Below, in pieces: positions 1 to 9,597 of a stretch of 64,000 nucleotides of DNA. Under the pieces are notes generated by a model. That model saw nothing but the letters and a program-made list of their open reading frames with translations. It did no database searches and was not told where the DNA came from. The DNA lies in the NCBI GenBank assembly GCA_019044685.2, contig JAGTXX020000011.1, positions 1,984,001 through 2,048,000 on the forward strand, given 5' to 3'. How positions within the stretch are numbered: the first letter of the stretch is position 1; the number at the start of each line of letters is the position of its first letter. The stretch is from Nannochloris sp. 'desiccata'. Lineage: Eukaryota; Chlorophyta; Trebouxiophyceae; Chlorellales; Chlorellaceae. The position numbers and the translations under genes were made by a program.

Positions 1-352
1 GCATGGGCGGGTCGTCACATAGAATTGGGCACTGGCTGGCCTAGAGGGCGATCTAATTCAGGCTGGCCCAGTGGTACTTGATGCTGTGGAAGTTTAAGAG
101 GTTGCTCGAGGGCTGACTGAACAACATTTTTTAAATAAACTAATTTCAGAAAACCTTGAATATAGACTTCAGAAATACTGATCAAAATTAATTCATCTCA
201 TTTACACGGAGACCTGGTGGAAAAAGTGAGTGCAGCGTGGTTTTTAGTGATCTAATCAGTTAGTTGGAAATTGGCTAAATTCAAATTTGCCTGACGCTTA
301 ACAAGCAAGCGCTGCATAGCATAAGTGTATTGATAAGGAGTCATAAATTACC
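1..352. other. Window edge and upstream region of first MYST gene
   Basis: No coding region or RNA gene is recognisable here. It presumably holds the promoter and 5' UTR of the MYST gene that follows. A short reading frame that starts at 81 stops after 11 codons. Confidence 0.4.
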
Positions 353-1760
353 ATGGTAAGGAGCCATAACTTGTTATGCTGTGCTTTATTATTCAGTTGA
401 GGATTATTGAGGATTTTTTTTATTTATTTTTACCTCACCATTCTCTGCATTCCACCTGCAGGACAAAGGCAAAGGTGGCAACATCGGCAAAGGCAAAGAA
501 AATGTCGGCGACGGAGCCCATGGTCACGGTCATGGTCACGGTCATGGTCACGGTCCTACAGCTCCTCCTCATGATCCCATTCCCCGCTCTGAAGTGGTCC
601 TCCCCTTAGAATCTTTAACCCTCGTAGACTGCCGGTATCGTGATGGCAAGTATTACCCTGCCCGTATTGTCGATCGTCGACCTGTTGAAGGTAAAACTGC
701 AGCTGATGCTGGCCCAGAAGATTGGGATTACTATGTTCACTATAGAAAGCTAAACCGCCGTATGGATGAGTGGGTAGAGCTCGATAATTTAAACTTAGAT
801 ACAGTTGTTCCCCCTGAAGTTGATGCGAATGGGAAGAAAAAAAGGACAGAAGAGGAATTTAGTGAAGATGAAGGTGATCACCACGGCATCAGTGTTCAAA
901 GATTAATGGAGCACGAAGAATTTACAAAAGTGAAGAATGTAGATAGAATTGAGTTGGGGAGGTTTGAAATGGAGACGTGGTACTTCTCTCCATTACCTGC
1001 AGAGTATTCAAATCTTAAAAAACTTTATTTCTGCGAGTACGATTTAGCTTTTTTCAAACGGCGGGAAGAGATGGTTCGACATTTGAAAAAAGTTAGATTA
1101 CTTCATCCTCCTGGTGCAGAAATTTACCGTCACAATGGAATTTCTATGTTTGAGGTCGATGGCAAAAAAGCGAAAACATACTGCCAAAACTTGTGCTACT
1201 TGGCAAAACTGTTCTTAGATCATAAAACCCTGATGAGCGACGTTGATCCTTTCTTGTTCTACGTAATGTGCGAATGTGATGAGCGCGGTGCCCACATTGT
1301 AGGCTACTTCTCTAAAGAAAAAGAATCTGATGCACACTGTAATTTAGCGTGTATCCTCACCTTCCCATCCTACCAAAGAAAAGGCTACGGAAAGTTCTTA
1401 ATTTCTTTCTCTTATGAGCTATCTAAACTAGAAAACAAGCCAGGCACCCCTGAACGGCCGTTATCTGACTTGGGATTACGATCATATCGTAGCTACTGGA
1501 CAAAGGTATTGCTGAATATCCTCAAAGACCATGAAGGGCCTATCAGCGTTAAAGAATTATCTGATCTCACAATGTTTACCACCGAGGACATCATTCAAAC
1601 ATTACAATTTTTAAATATGATACAGTATCAAAAAGGACAGCATGTGATCTGTGCTGCTCCACATGTTATTGAATCGCATTTGAAGAATTGTGGGTCTGAA
1701 GGGTATCCTGTTAATCCTGCAAAGATCGTTTGGAGTCCTCATATTGAAGAGAAATCATAA
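353..1760 (+). CDS. MYST-family histone acetyltransferase, tandem copy A
   Basis: Nuclear acetyl-CoA-dependent histone acetyltransferase of the Esa1/Tip60/HAM type. The order is: Gly/Lys/His-rich N-terminus, chromo-barrel (RYRDGKYYPARIV, then DEWVELDNL), degenerate C2HC finger, and catalytic MYST domain with the autoacetylated lysine in LFLDHKTL, the catalytic cysteine in LACILTFP, the acetyl-CoA loop QRKGYGK and the catalytic glutamate in GTPERPLSDLG. The main exon opens after the acceptor at 460-461 and runs 462-1760. The intron position and phase match copy B. The likely first exon is only the ATG at 353-355, followed directly by GTAAGG, which would give about 433 aa. Two of the four finger ligands are replaced (Asp and Val). 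A (HisGly)6 run lies near the N-terminus. The gene lies 441 bp upstream of copy B in the same orientation. Confidence 0.88.
519..554 (+). repeat. Three exact 12-bp tandem units coding for His-Gly
   Basis: The unit CATGGTCACGGT is repeated three times without a mismatch inside the coding exon of MYST copy A, giving (HisGly)6. Copy B has a looser His/Gly-rich stretch at the same place, so the run looks like local slippage expansion. Confidence 0.9.
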
Positions 1761-2201
1761 GGTTTGAAACGAAATTTACCGGAAAGTTCAGTGCAGAGTG
1801 CTTTTTTGGTTTAGTTGGAATTATTTATTTGTAAGTAGATGAATCAATAATACTAGTATGCATATAGGCATTACAGATCACTGAGTGCTGCAGCCATAAC
1901 TGTTGGAGAGATCAATGTTGGGAGACAGTAGAACACTGGGTCCCTTGGGGGGTCGGCGGGCCATCCTGTTGAGAGTGGTGAAGATAAAGTGTGAAGAAGC
2001 TTTCTGAGGATAACAATGCAGCATTCGTAATTAACAGTTTATTTAGTGTTAAGTATCCCTTGTAATTATTACTAGAAATCAGGCTTGCCATCGCCTTTAG
2101 CGGCTGCAACTTATTAGAATAGGTTTTCATTGCAAGATTGAACAGTTAGGTGCCCTTTAGTTCAGTAGAAACGTTGATAATTAGTGTTGATATTTGCTAT
2201 T
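1761..2201. other. Intergenic region between the two MYST copies
   Basis: About 440 bp that should hold the 3' end of copy A and the promoter of copy B. No further gene is visible. A 72-codon frame on the minus strand has no support. Confidence 0.5.
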
Positions 2202-3877
2202 ATGTCATCAAGACCTTCTCGGACAAAGTCAGCTACACCAGGGTTGCAGGAAACGCCTGCGGTTCCAGTGGTAAGTGACGGAATGCATGGCCTCTTAAGA
2301 GGCTCAATGTGCTGATAGAGACTACTCATGCATCTATTTGCATTTCATCAACGTTTGCAACGAATCTTTAGTGGGTCTTGACTCCATTGTTTGAAATTTG
2401 GCATCTTGAAGTCGTCTCATTTTTGTCATGATCAGTCATTTTGGCTGCCCAGCTAAAGTCCGGAAAGTTGCATTCTTACCCTCTCGGTTAACCCTTTATT
2501 ATCATTTATATACTACTATAGGGACCTGGAAAAGGTGGTAATGGAGGCAAAGGAAAAGAAAACGTTGGCATTCGAGGTGATTCTGCACCATCACATCATG
2601 GCGGTGGTGGCCATGGTGGCCACGGACATGGTCGCGCTGCTGAACCAGTACGCCTTCCTGTCCCTCGCTCTGAAGTTGTCCTGCCCCTAGAACCTGCCAG
2701 TCTAGTTGAGAGTCGGTATCGCGATGGTAAATATTACGTTGCTCGTGTTATTGACCGCCGCCCGATAGAGGGCAAAACCGTCAACGATGCTGGCCCTGAA
2801 GAATGGGATTACTATGTTCATTACCGTAGTTTTAATCGTCGTATGGATGAGTGGGTAGAATTGGATAATTTAAACCTAGACACGGTCGTTCCTTCGGACC
2901 CTATAGACCCTAATGACCCAAAAGCTAAAAAACGACGGATGGAGGAAATGTACGCTCAGAGTGAAGAAGAAGGAGAAGGACACGAAGATTTTGATCACGA
3001 TGAGTTGCTTGATCATGCAGAGTTTACTAAAGTGAAGAATATAGATAGAATTGAGTTGGGGAGGTTTGAAATGGAGACGTGGTACTTCTCTCCATTACCA
3101 GACGAGTACTCAAATTTGAAGAAATTGTACTTTTGTGAGTACGATTTAGCGTTTTTTAAGCGCAGAGAAGAGATGGTTAGGCATTTGAAAAAAGTGAGGT
3201 TACTTCACCCTCCTGGTGTAGAGATTTATCGTCATAATGGTATCTCTATGTTTGAGGTTGACGGTAGAAAAGCTAAAACATATTGCCAGAATTTATGTTA
3301 CTTAGCGAAATTGTTCCTAGATCATAAAACCTTGCGGTATGATGTGGATTTATTTCTGTTCTACGTTATGTGTGAGTACGACGAGCGTGGTGCTCATATA
3401 GTAGGCTATTTTTCTAAAGAAAATGACGTTTTTGCTGGATGCAACTTGGCGTGTATCCTCACCTTTCCTGCCTACCAAAGGAAAGGCTACGGAAAGTTCT
3501 TAATTTCTTTCTCTTATGAGCTGTCCAAACTTGAAGGCAAGCCAGGCACCCCTGAACGGCCGTTGTCAGATCTGGGCGCTAGAAGTTACCGAGCGTATTG
3601 GGCTCGAGTTTTGCTGAATATAATAAAAGTCCATGAAGGACCTATTAGTATCAAAGAACTTTCAGATATGACAATGTTCCAGTTGAACGATATAACGTCC
3701 ACTTTAGAAGGCTTAAAAATGATCCAATACCAAAAGGGACAACATGTGATCTGTGCTGCTCCACACGTCATTGAAATGCATTTGAAAAATTGTGGATCTG
3801 AAGGGTATCCTGTTAATCCTGCAAAGATTGTGTGGAGTCCAATTAGTGTACAGAAAGAGATTGGATTTAAAGCGTAG
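2202..3877 (+). CDS. MYST-family histone acetyltransferase, tandem copy B
   Basis: Paralogue of copy A. Exons 2202-2270 and 2522-3877 join in phase 0 (donor GTAAGT, acceptor CTATAG) to give 474 aa. Exon 1 supplies 23 residues that start MSSRPSRTKS. The domain order is as in copy A: Gly/His-rich N-terminus, chromo-barrel at about residues 75-135, an acidic linker, a degenerate C2HC finger (Cys228, Asp231, His244, Val248) and the MYST catalytic domain with Lys292 (autoacetylation site), Cys334, the QRKGYGK loop and Glu368. The catalytic residues are intact, so it should be an active acetyltransferase. The linker is longer and more acidic than in copy A, and DVDPFLFY reads DVDLFLFY. High nucleotide identity in the catalytic part indicates a fairly recent duplication or gene conversion. 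Confidence 0.92.
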
Positions 3878-4111
3878 TAAAGAAAGGGCCTTTCCTTTTG
3901 AGGATACCGTTGCACAAGCGGTGAATTGCTTTCTTTCTTTTTTTGTGTGTGTAAGCTTTTATGTTTTTTGAGTTTTTCAAATTACAATAAAACAATCAAT
4001 CCTTTCATTTGGTTGAAAATAGCAATAAAACAGCAAACAACAGAGTATATACACTAATGTACACCAACAAACTAAACTTTTTTATTTTTATACAAACTTG
4101 ATTTTTCAACA

Positions 4112-6214
4112 TTAAATAGCAACGGCAACACTGCCAGCAACAGCAGCTTCTGCGATCATTTTATGAACCACTATAACACGATTTGCCCTCTCCCTAACGA
4201 TAATCTTATTGTAACTGGCTGCATGAGGATTTTTCGCAGCGTTACGAACCCAATGAAAGGCTTCTTTAACTTGCCGGCGACGATTTGACGCTTCCATACT
4301 TTTCGCTCTTCTTGCTGCCTCCTCTGCGCGTAATACCTCCTGTTGTTTCGCCTCAGCAATACGTTGTTCCTCTTCAGCAGCTTTATCAGCAAACCAACGC
4401 TTTGCAGCAGGGATCCCGCTTAGCTTCCAGACGTCGTAATAATAAGCGGCAAGAACACGGGGTGCAACATCGCCATTAACAAAGTCTCTACTAATTTTAA
4501 AGAAATCACGACCATGTTTTGTAATTCCTTCATACAACTGGTCTTGTTGTTCTTCGGTGAGATTTTTTGCTGTATCAGTACCCATGGTGCCGAGACCAAA
4601 GGCTTTCCCAACAACAGGCCCGACAGTGGCTGCCAATTGAGAAATTTGAAGTGCTATTGCTTCCGCATGACGATCGTTTTCACAATCAAGCCCATTTTGT
4701 TCTTCACGCGAAGAACTCTCTGGTCTCGATACTTTAATTTTCTTACTGACTCCCACATTCTTTCCAGCTTCTAAAATTAAATTTTCCGTCCATCGAGATT
4801 CGTCTTTTTCGGGGAGTGGAGGACGGCGACGTTGCTGCGGCAATTCTGTTTGGTACATGGTTCCTAAACGAACATCCGTCAACTCCTTAGGATCAAATGG
4901 CTGGAGCGTGACTCCACCAGGGCCTATTTCGCCGTACTCAGTATATTGCCCAGGTTCACCTTCCCTACGATACCCAAAGGCAGAGTTCCTACCACTCTCA
5001 ACTGTTGTAGGAATAAACACATCTGGAGCGAATCGTGTACGTGTACTACGCCTGGTACCACCTGCTGGTACTTTATCTGCATGTCGACCATCTCTAGCTA
5101 ATAAAACTCTAGTCAGGCGCTCTCTAAATATCCGCTGTTCACTGTTGAACGTATATTGCAAACGACCAGGTAACGTGGTCGTGATTCTACCTACACAAAG
5201 TGCAACGTAGCGAAGAAACTGTAAGCTAGCACGAGCGCCATCTTCTCGGTCGAACTCAGGGAGGTCTGAGGCAGTAATACGCATAGGCCGATAACGGGGA
5301 GGCGTACTTTCTTGTACTAATGGCGGAGGAGGAGGTACAGGGCCAGTACGATTAGGCTCTATTAGGGTAATTCCATTAACACTGTGCATACCAGGATGCC
5401 ATTCAGAGGATAATTTCGCACCTCTATGGCTCACTGCAGCTGCAACACCTGAACTGTCAGCTGCACTGGGAGGACGGCCATTTTTTGTTTTTGTTTTCTT
5501 TCTTGTACCTGCACCTTCAGCTGCTGTATCATTTGGTCTTTTAAAGCGGGAAGGAATTTGACCACTAGGAATTACACGTAAAGCAACACGGGCGTCTCCA
5601 GTCGATATAGCAAGGCCATTAGTAGCCACACCAACAGTTGGTACCCCCCCAGCCTCGGCCAGCACAGTGGTAGTAGTACTAGAAGGATCAGTAGTACTTT
5701 CAGGCAGTGCAGAGAGCATTACAGAAGTAGGACGTGGTTTCGCTCTTGATTTTCTTGGAGCTAGAGGGAAAGATTTTTTAAAATTGGGGGTGACATCTTC
5801 TCGACGGGCTAACATGATGACTGGGACCGGTGGCACTCTGCTGCCTGCAAGAATTTGCTTGTAAGGATCTACAGGTGTCTCTTTCTCCTTGCTAGGTCCT
5901 CTAGTAGCAGATTTGCTTTGGTTAATATCACTTTTTGCATTCTTATCAAGCTTGGCCTTTTTGCCGGTGGCTGGCGAGGTGGTTTCAGCGCTTCCTGTTT
6001 TTCCTGCAGAGTTTGTATTCGGCAAAGGTTGTTTGCGTTTCTTTGCAACGGGAGGCGAAGGAGACTTTGTAGGAGTTTTCGAAGCGGTAGGTTTTCTCTG
6101 AGCTCTTGGAGGTTTGCCTGCCTTGGTAGCAGCCTGGGCGGCTGCTGTTTTTGTTGGAGGTGCAACCTTTGCAGGTGCCGCAGCAACAGTTGCACCAACA
6201 GCCTTGGATGGCAT
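4112..6214 (-). CDS. ELM2-SANT domain nuclear protein, candidate corepressor subunit
   Basis: Single-exon gene of 700 aa. The first 250 residues are low-complexity and rich in Lys, Pro, Ala and Thr, with basic clusters such as KKRK and RKKTKTK that look like nuclear localisation signals. Residues 448-460 (VRLGTMYQTELPQ) resemble the ELM2 core, and residues 552-598 resemble a SANT/Myb-like domain (LTEEQQDQLYEGI, then GRDFFKI and YYYDVWKL). This order is that of ELM2-SANT proteins, which recruit histone deacetylases in other eukaryotes. The C-terminus (about 605-655) is a charged, probably helical segment. The central block around 310-440 is not recognised. It is convergent with MYST copy B and head-to-head with mL54. 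The family call rests on short motifs and should be tested by profile search. Confidence 0.68.
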   Translation of the reverse strand: MPSKAVGATVAAAPAKVAPPTKTAAAQAATKAGKPPRAQRKPTASKTPTKSPSPPVAKKRKQPLPNTNSAGKTGSAETTSPATGKKAKLDKNAKSDINQSKSATRGPSKEKETPVDPYKQILAGSRVPPVPVIMLARREDVTPNFKKSFPLAPRKSRAKPRPTSVMLSALPESTTDPSSTTTTVLAEAGGVPTVGVATNGLAISTGDARVALRVIPSGQIPSRFKRPNDTAAEGAGTRKKTKTKNGRPPSAADSSGVAAAVSHRGAKLSSEWHPGMHSVNGITLIEPNRTGPVPPPPPLVQESTPPRYRPMRITASDLPEFDREDGARASLQFLRYVALCVGRITTTLPGRLQYTFNSEQRIFRERLTRVLLARDGRHADKVPAGGTRRSTRTRFAPDVFIPTTVESGRNSAFGYRREGEPGQYTEYGEIGPGGVTLQPFDPKELTDVRLGTMYQTELPQQRRRPPLPEKDESRWTENLILEAGKNVGVSKKIKVSRPESSSREEQNGLDCENDRHAEAIALQISQLAATVGPVVGKAFGLGTMGTDTAKNLTEEQQDQLYEGITKHGRDFFKISRDFVNGDVAPRVLAAYYYDVWKLSGIPAAKRWFADKAAEEEQRIAEAKQQEVLRAEEAARRAKSMEASNRRRQVKEAFHWVRNAAKNPHAASYNKIIVRERANRVIVVHKMIAEAAVAGSVAVAI

Positions 6215-7098
6215 TGGAAGCGATGTTTTACGCCTTTATGCTGTTCTATTTACTCTGTAAGGCATCATAAGTGTAAAATAGGTTAGAAAATTAGCTATAG
6301 AAAGGTAGAAATTGAAGAGGATAAAGCGGGGATGGCGAGCGACAATGGAGAAAATAATTGTGATAAAAAGCTGTAGTTCTGTGCGAATTTGACGAATCTG
6401 TGGAGTCAAGATAGGTTGAAGGGCGGCATTATAGCCTTGCTAGAAGATTGAAAGGATTCTATCGAGCAACAAGCTATGATAACTGCAACTGCAACCTAAA
6501 AGAACCAACAGTTTTCAAAAATAGCAGACCCAAAGGTTGGACCTTGAGGCGAGGATAAAACGCCACAGAGCCCAACATGAGGTGCATAGCATCCATGCCA
6601 TAGCAACCCGGTCTGCCACAAGCTGGGATAGTGCTGCTCTTTCGCAACTACAGAATGGGCTACGTCAAATTGTCTTCGCAACATCAGTGCGTCCGTATTC
6701 CCTCCCGATATTCCTAGCATACCATCCCTTACTTACTACTGCACAGGTATAGATTGTCGGAGATGGTCTGTTCTACTCCCGAAGCTCTGCGCAAGCCTTG
6801 GATTGACTCAGGGCGAGCCTCAATGCAAAAGGACCGAAGGAAGGTCTCCCCTCTATCTGGTAAGGCGTTTCCAGGACAGAGGAAGGCGTGAGCACATGCA
6901 GTGCAAATATTAGAAATATTTTACTTTTATCTGAAGCGAGTCATGGGCACCTTGAGGGGGTGAAGTAAGAATCAACTTCTACCTCGACCTCAAACTGTGC
7001 AGGTACAGTTCACTGAGTGCACGTACAGTGGCTTTATAGCTGGTCAATCCAGTTGAATTGAGCCTTATTTTTTATCTCCAAAGTCCAGTGCCATCAAT
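6215..7098. promoter_or_regulatory. Shared upstream region of ELM2-SANT and mL54 genes
   Basis: An 884-bp gap between two divergent genes, probably holding both promoters and UTRs. Short frames on both strands near 6500-6750 have no family resemblance and are not called. Confidence 0.4.
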
Positions 7099-7646
7099 AT
7101 GCAGGGCACATCAGGCAGCGCACTGATGCGCTTATACCGAGCAACTGAACTGATCTCTTTAAAATCATTTACTCGAGGTATGCAGCATAAAAGCTTACTT
7201 AGAGAGCTAGAAACTTGAGAATTTTGTAACATACACCCAATACAATATAAATGTATATAATTTCTTTATGCAGGGTTTGCTAGCATGTCCAAAGACGTGC
7301 TCACAGGATTGAACATCACAAAAGGCGGTTCAGACCCTCCTCTCAAATCTGATGAAGAGTATCCAGAATGGCTTTGGGAACTAGCACATCCTGAAAGGAC
7401 ATTAGCAGATTTGAAAAGAAAGGAGAATTCTAGCCTAGACTTCGAAGAGGTGAGTAAAAATTGAGGAAATGCTGTTTGCTGTGTCCCGCCACTTTTGTTG
7501 CTCTACTGGCGGTAGGAACATAAATTCATTGAATACTGTCTACTTACTCACATTCCATTTTCATATCTATTGTGCAGGTGAAACGTTTGCAAAAGTTGAC
7601 AAATAGAGATAAAATTAGAACGCGCAATGTTAACAAATCGAAATAA
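7099..7646 (+). CDS. Mitochondrial large-subunit ribosomal protein mL54
   Basis: Small protein of 107 aa that would act as a structural protein of the mitochondrial ribosome large subunit. Three exons, 7099-7177, 7274-7449 and 7578-7646, all with GT-AG borders and a continuous frame. The diagnostic part is DEEYPEWLWELAHPERTLADL near the centre, followed by a basic tail (VKRLQKLTNRDKIRTRN), which is the mL54 (MRPL54/bL37m) pattern of YPEWLW plus a C-terminal Arg/Asn-rich helix. The N-terminal 26 residues (MQGTSGSALMRLYRATEL) suit a mitochondrial presequence. Because each exon is short, this gene is easily missed by simple reading-frame searches. Confidence 0.82.
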
Positions 7647-8199
7647 GTATTAATAAGTAGTTGCCTGTTTTCTTGCCTTCCGTAATGGCGGTGGTTTGTG
7701 TTTTTATGCAGACTCGAGAAAACTTTACATTTTCTAAATTATAAAAGAGGGTGTGTAAAAAAATGTGTAAGACAAGAGGAATACAGAGATCAAGGGAAGG
7801 AAGAGAGGCGGCGTGTAGAGTAAAAAAAAAAAAAAAAATAGAAGACGAAAGGTATGAATATTATCGACAGTGGGGAGGATCTAAAAATGTGTATAAAGGG
7901 AAAATGTAGAACGGGTAGGATGAGCCTTTATAATCAAGTGGGTGCTGTCGGAAATTCTTACTCAAGGAAGGTTTAGAATGTTGTGGACAGGGGGGGAAGG
8001 TAGATGGACAAGGATTAGAAAGCAAGTAATTTCAAATTTAATTTCGCCATACGGGGTATTTTTATAATTCTTTTTCCTGTTGATAGGATAGCCAAGATGG
8101 CAGATTGACAGATCTAATGAGAAAGTAGAAGGGGAGGGGATAAATAGAAGGATAGTTGTAGAAACAACACGTAGCAATTATCCTATTGAATAATGAAAA
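7647..8199. other. Intergenic region between convergent genes, with poly-A run
   Basis: About 550 bp between two converging genes. It contains an A17 run (7822-7838) within a purine-rich stretch on the plus strand. No gene is supported; the minus-strand frame at 7962-8177 has no recognisable features. Confidence 0.5.
7822..7838. repeat. Poly-A homopolymer (17 A)
   Basis: Uninterrupted A17 on the plus strand in the 3' intergenic region downstream of mL54. Confidence 0.9.
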
Positions 8200-9194
8200 C
8201 TAAGAGAGAAGCACCGCCCAAGCACCGCTGCTCAGAGCAGCTGTGGTAACGGCAGCATAGGAATAATAAAGTCCAGGTTTGACAGCAGAGGAAGCAGGAT
8301 TTGCACCCCCTCCTTGCCCATTGGCACTACCACCATTATTTGCAGGAACACAGAAAGGATCGGCACCACGTGCTGAGCAGTCTACAATACGATCATCGAC
8401 AGGCTCACCAACGGTTTTTTCTTTGACGATATATGCACCCACCAATTCATTCATAGTAGACTTGCTGGTAGACAGCACCTTTTCGTTTTTAAGTTGAGTA
8501 TATCCGTCATTTCCCTGTGCTAAATAGTTACTGGTAACAAGGATAATATTAAGATCCTCGCCTCCAACGCCATAGACGGTGCCATTTTTTAAAATTTGAG
8601 CGTTGATAAGATCTGTTGCAAATCCGGTTTCTGATTGAAAATTAGGTATGGGACGGAAAGAATAGCGAATATTGCCTACTTGAGGGAACCAACCTTGTGT
8701 AGGGTAACCAGTAACACCGTGTTGAAGCAAACTGAGGAGGGTGTTTCCAGAAATTGAAAGGCGGGCGACAGTGTCGTCAAAAGGATACGCAGCCTGGAGG
8801 GACGCTGTAGTAATGTTTCCAGCAGCGATATTGGCCCCAAATGAGCCACCGTTGATAAGACATACGGTAAATTCCTCAGGATTAGCCCTGCGGAGGAGAG
8901 CCTTACAATACATGTCTGCTAGTTTTGATTCCGCCGATGTTGAAACATTTGTGCCGCCACTAGGGTTTACAGCGACTAAATCAACGACTGCCACGCCTGC
9001 GTTATAAACACACAAATATTGGTATTCTTTTTACGAGCAACTGGAGTAGAATTTTGAAAAGAAACCTCCGAGTCACAGCTGGATTTATTTGTTTTTAGCA
9101 ACTTACCTAAGAAAGCAGGTCCGGCAGGCTCTTTTGCAGCAATTAAGGAAGATTCACATGCCACAAGGGCCACCAACACGATAATTAACTTCAT
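8200..9194 (-). CDS. Secreted stand-alone 5'-nucleotidase C-terminal domain protein
   Basis: Exons 9107-9194 and 8200-8996 (110-nt intron, donor GTAAGT, acceptor ACGCAG, phase 1) give 294 aa. Residues 1-20 (MKLIIVLVALVACESSLIAA) are a clear signal peptide. From about residue 48 the protein matches the 5'-nucleotidase C-terminal domain, the nucleotide-specificity half of UshA/CD73-type enzymes: ESKLADMY, then LINGGSFGANIAAGNIT and AYPFDDTVARLSISG. The metallophosphoesterase half that normally precedes it is absent, and there is no room for it in the exon structure. The last 34 residues are small residues followed by a hydrophobic tail (YYSYAAVTTAALSSGAWAVL), like a GPI-anchor signal. It may bind nucleotides or sugars at the cell surface without hydrolysing phosphate, which is inference. 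No neighbour suggests a partner. Confidence 0.8.
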
Positions 9195-9597
9195 AGTTAC
9201 AATCGGTAAGCCTCTTTAGGGTAACTACGTAAAGATTATCAATGTCGCTAAGTTTTGGTTGCGAGATGACGACCTTTTAGCAAAATTGGGCTACTTCACA
9301 CTTGGCTACCTAATTAGCAGTAATAAATTTAATCTAATCATTCGGATTAGACGGGCTCTAGACCCTCGTAATAACACGCTTCTTTTGTCGGCACTTCCCT
9401 TCATGCTATGATTCAATCGGGCACAGCACGATAAAGTTTCTCTCACATCCCTTCTATAATTCTCTTATTTACTTCTGCAACGATCTATTACATCATGTTA
9501 TTGACCATTGTGTCTTTAAGCATTAGTTATGAAAAATTAAACATTAATTTACATCCTAAAATTATATGGCTTCGCCTTTAAAGTGATATTACACCCC
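9195..9597. other. Intergenic region between two minus-strand genes
   Basis: About 400 bp. It should hold the promoter of the 5'-nucleotidase-like gene and the 3' end of the transporter gene. No other feature is seen. Confidence 0.4.

Noticed and set aside
5855..6286. 143-codon plus-strand frame, Cys/Arg/Ser-rich
   Set aside because: It is antisense to the Ala/Lys/Pro-rich start of the ELM2-SANT gene; its composition is the mirror of that low-complexity region and it has no family features.
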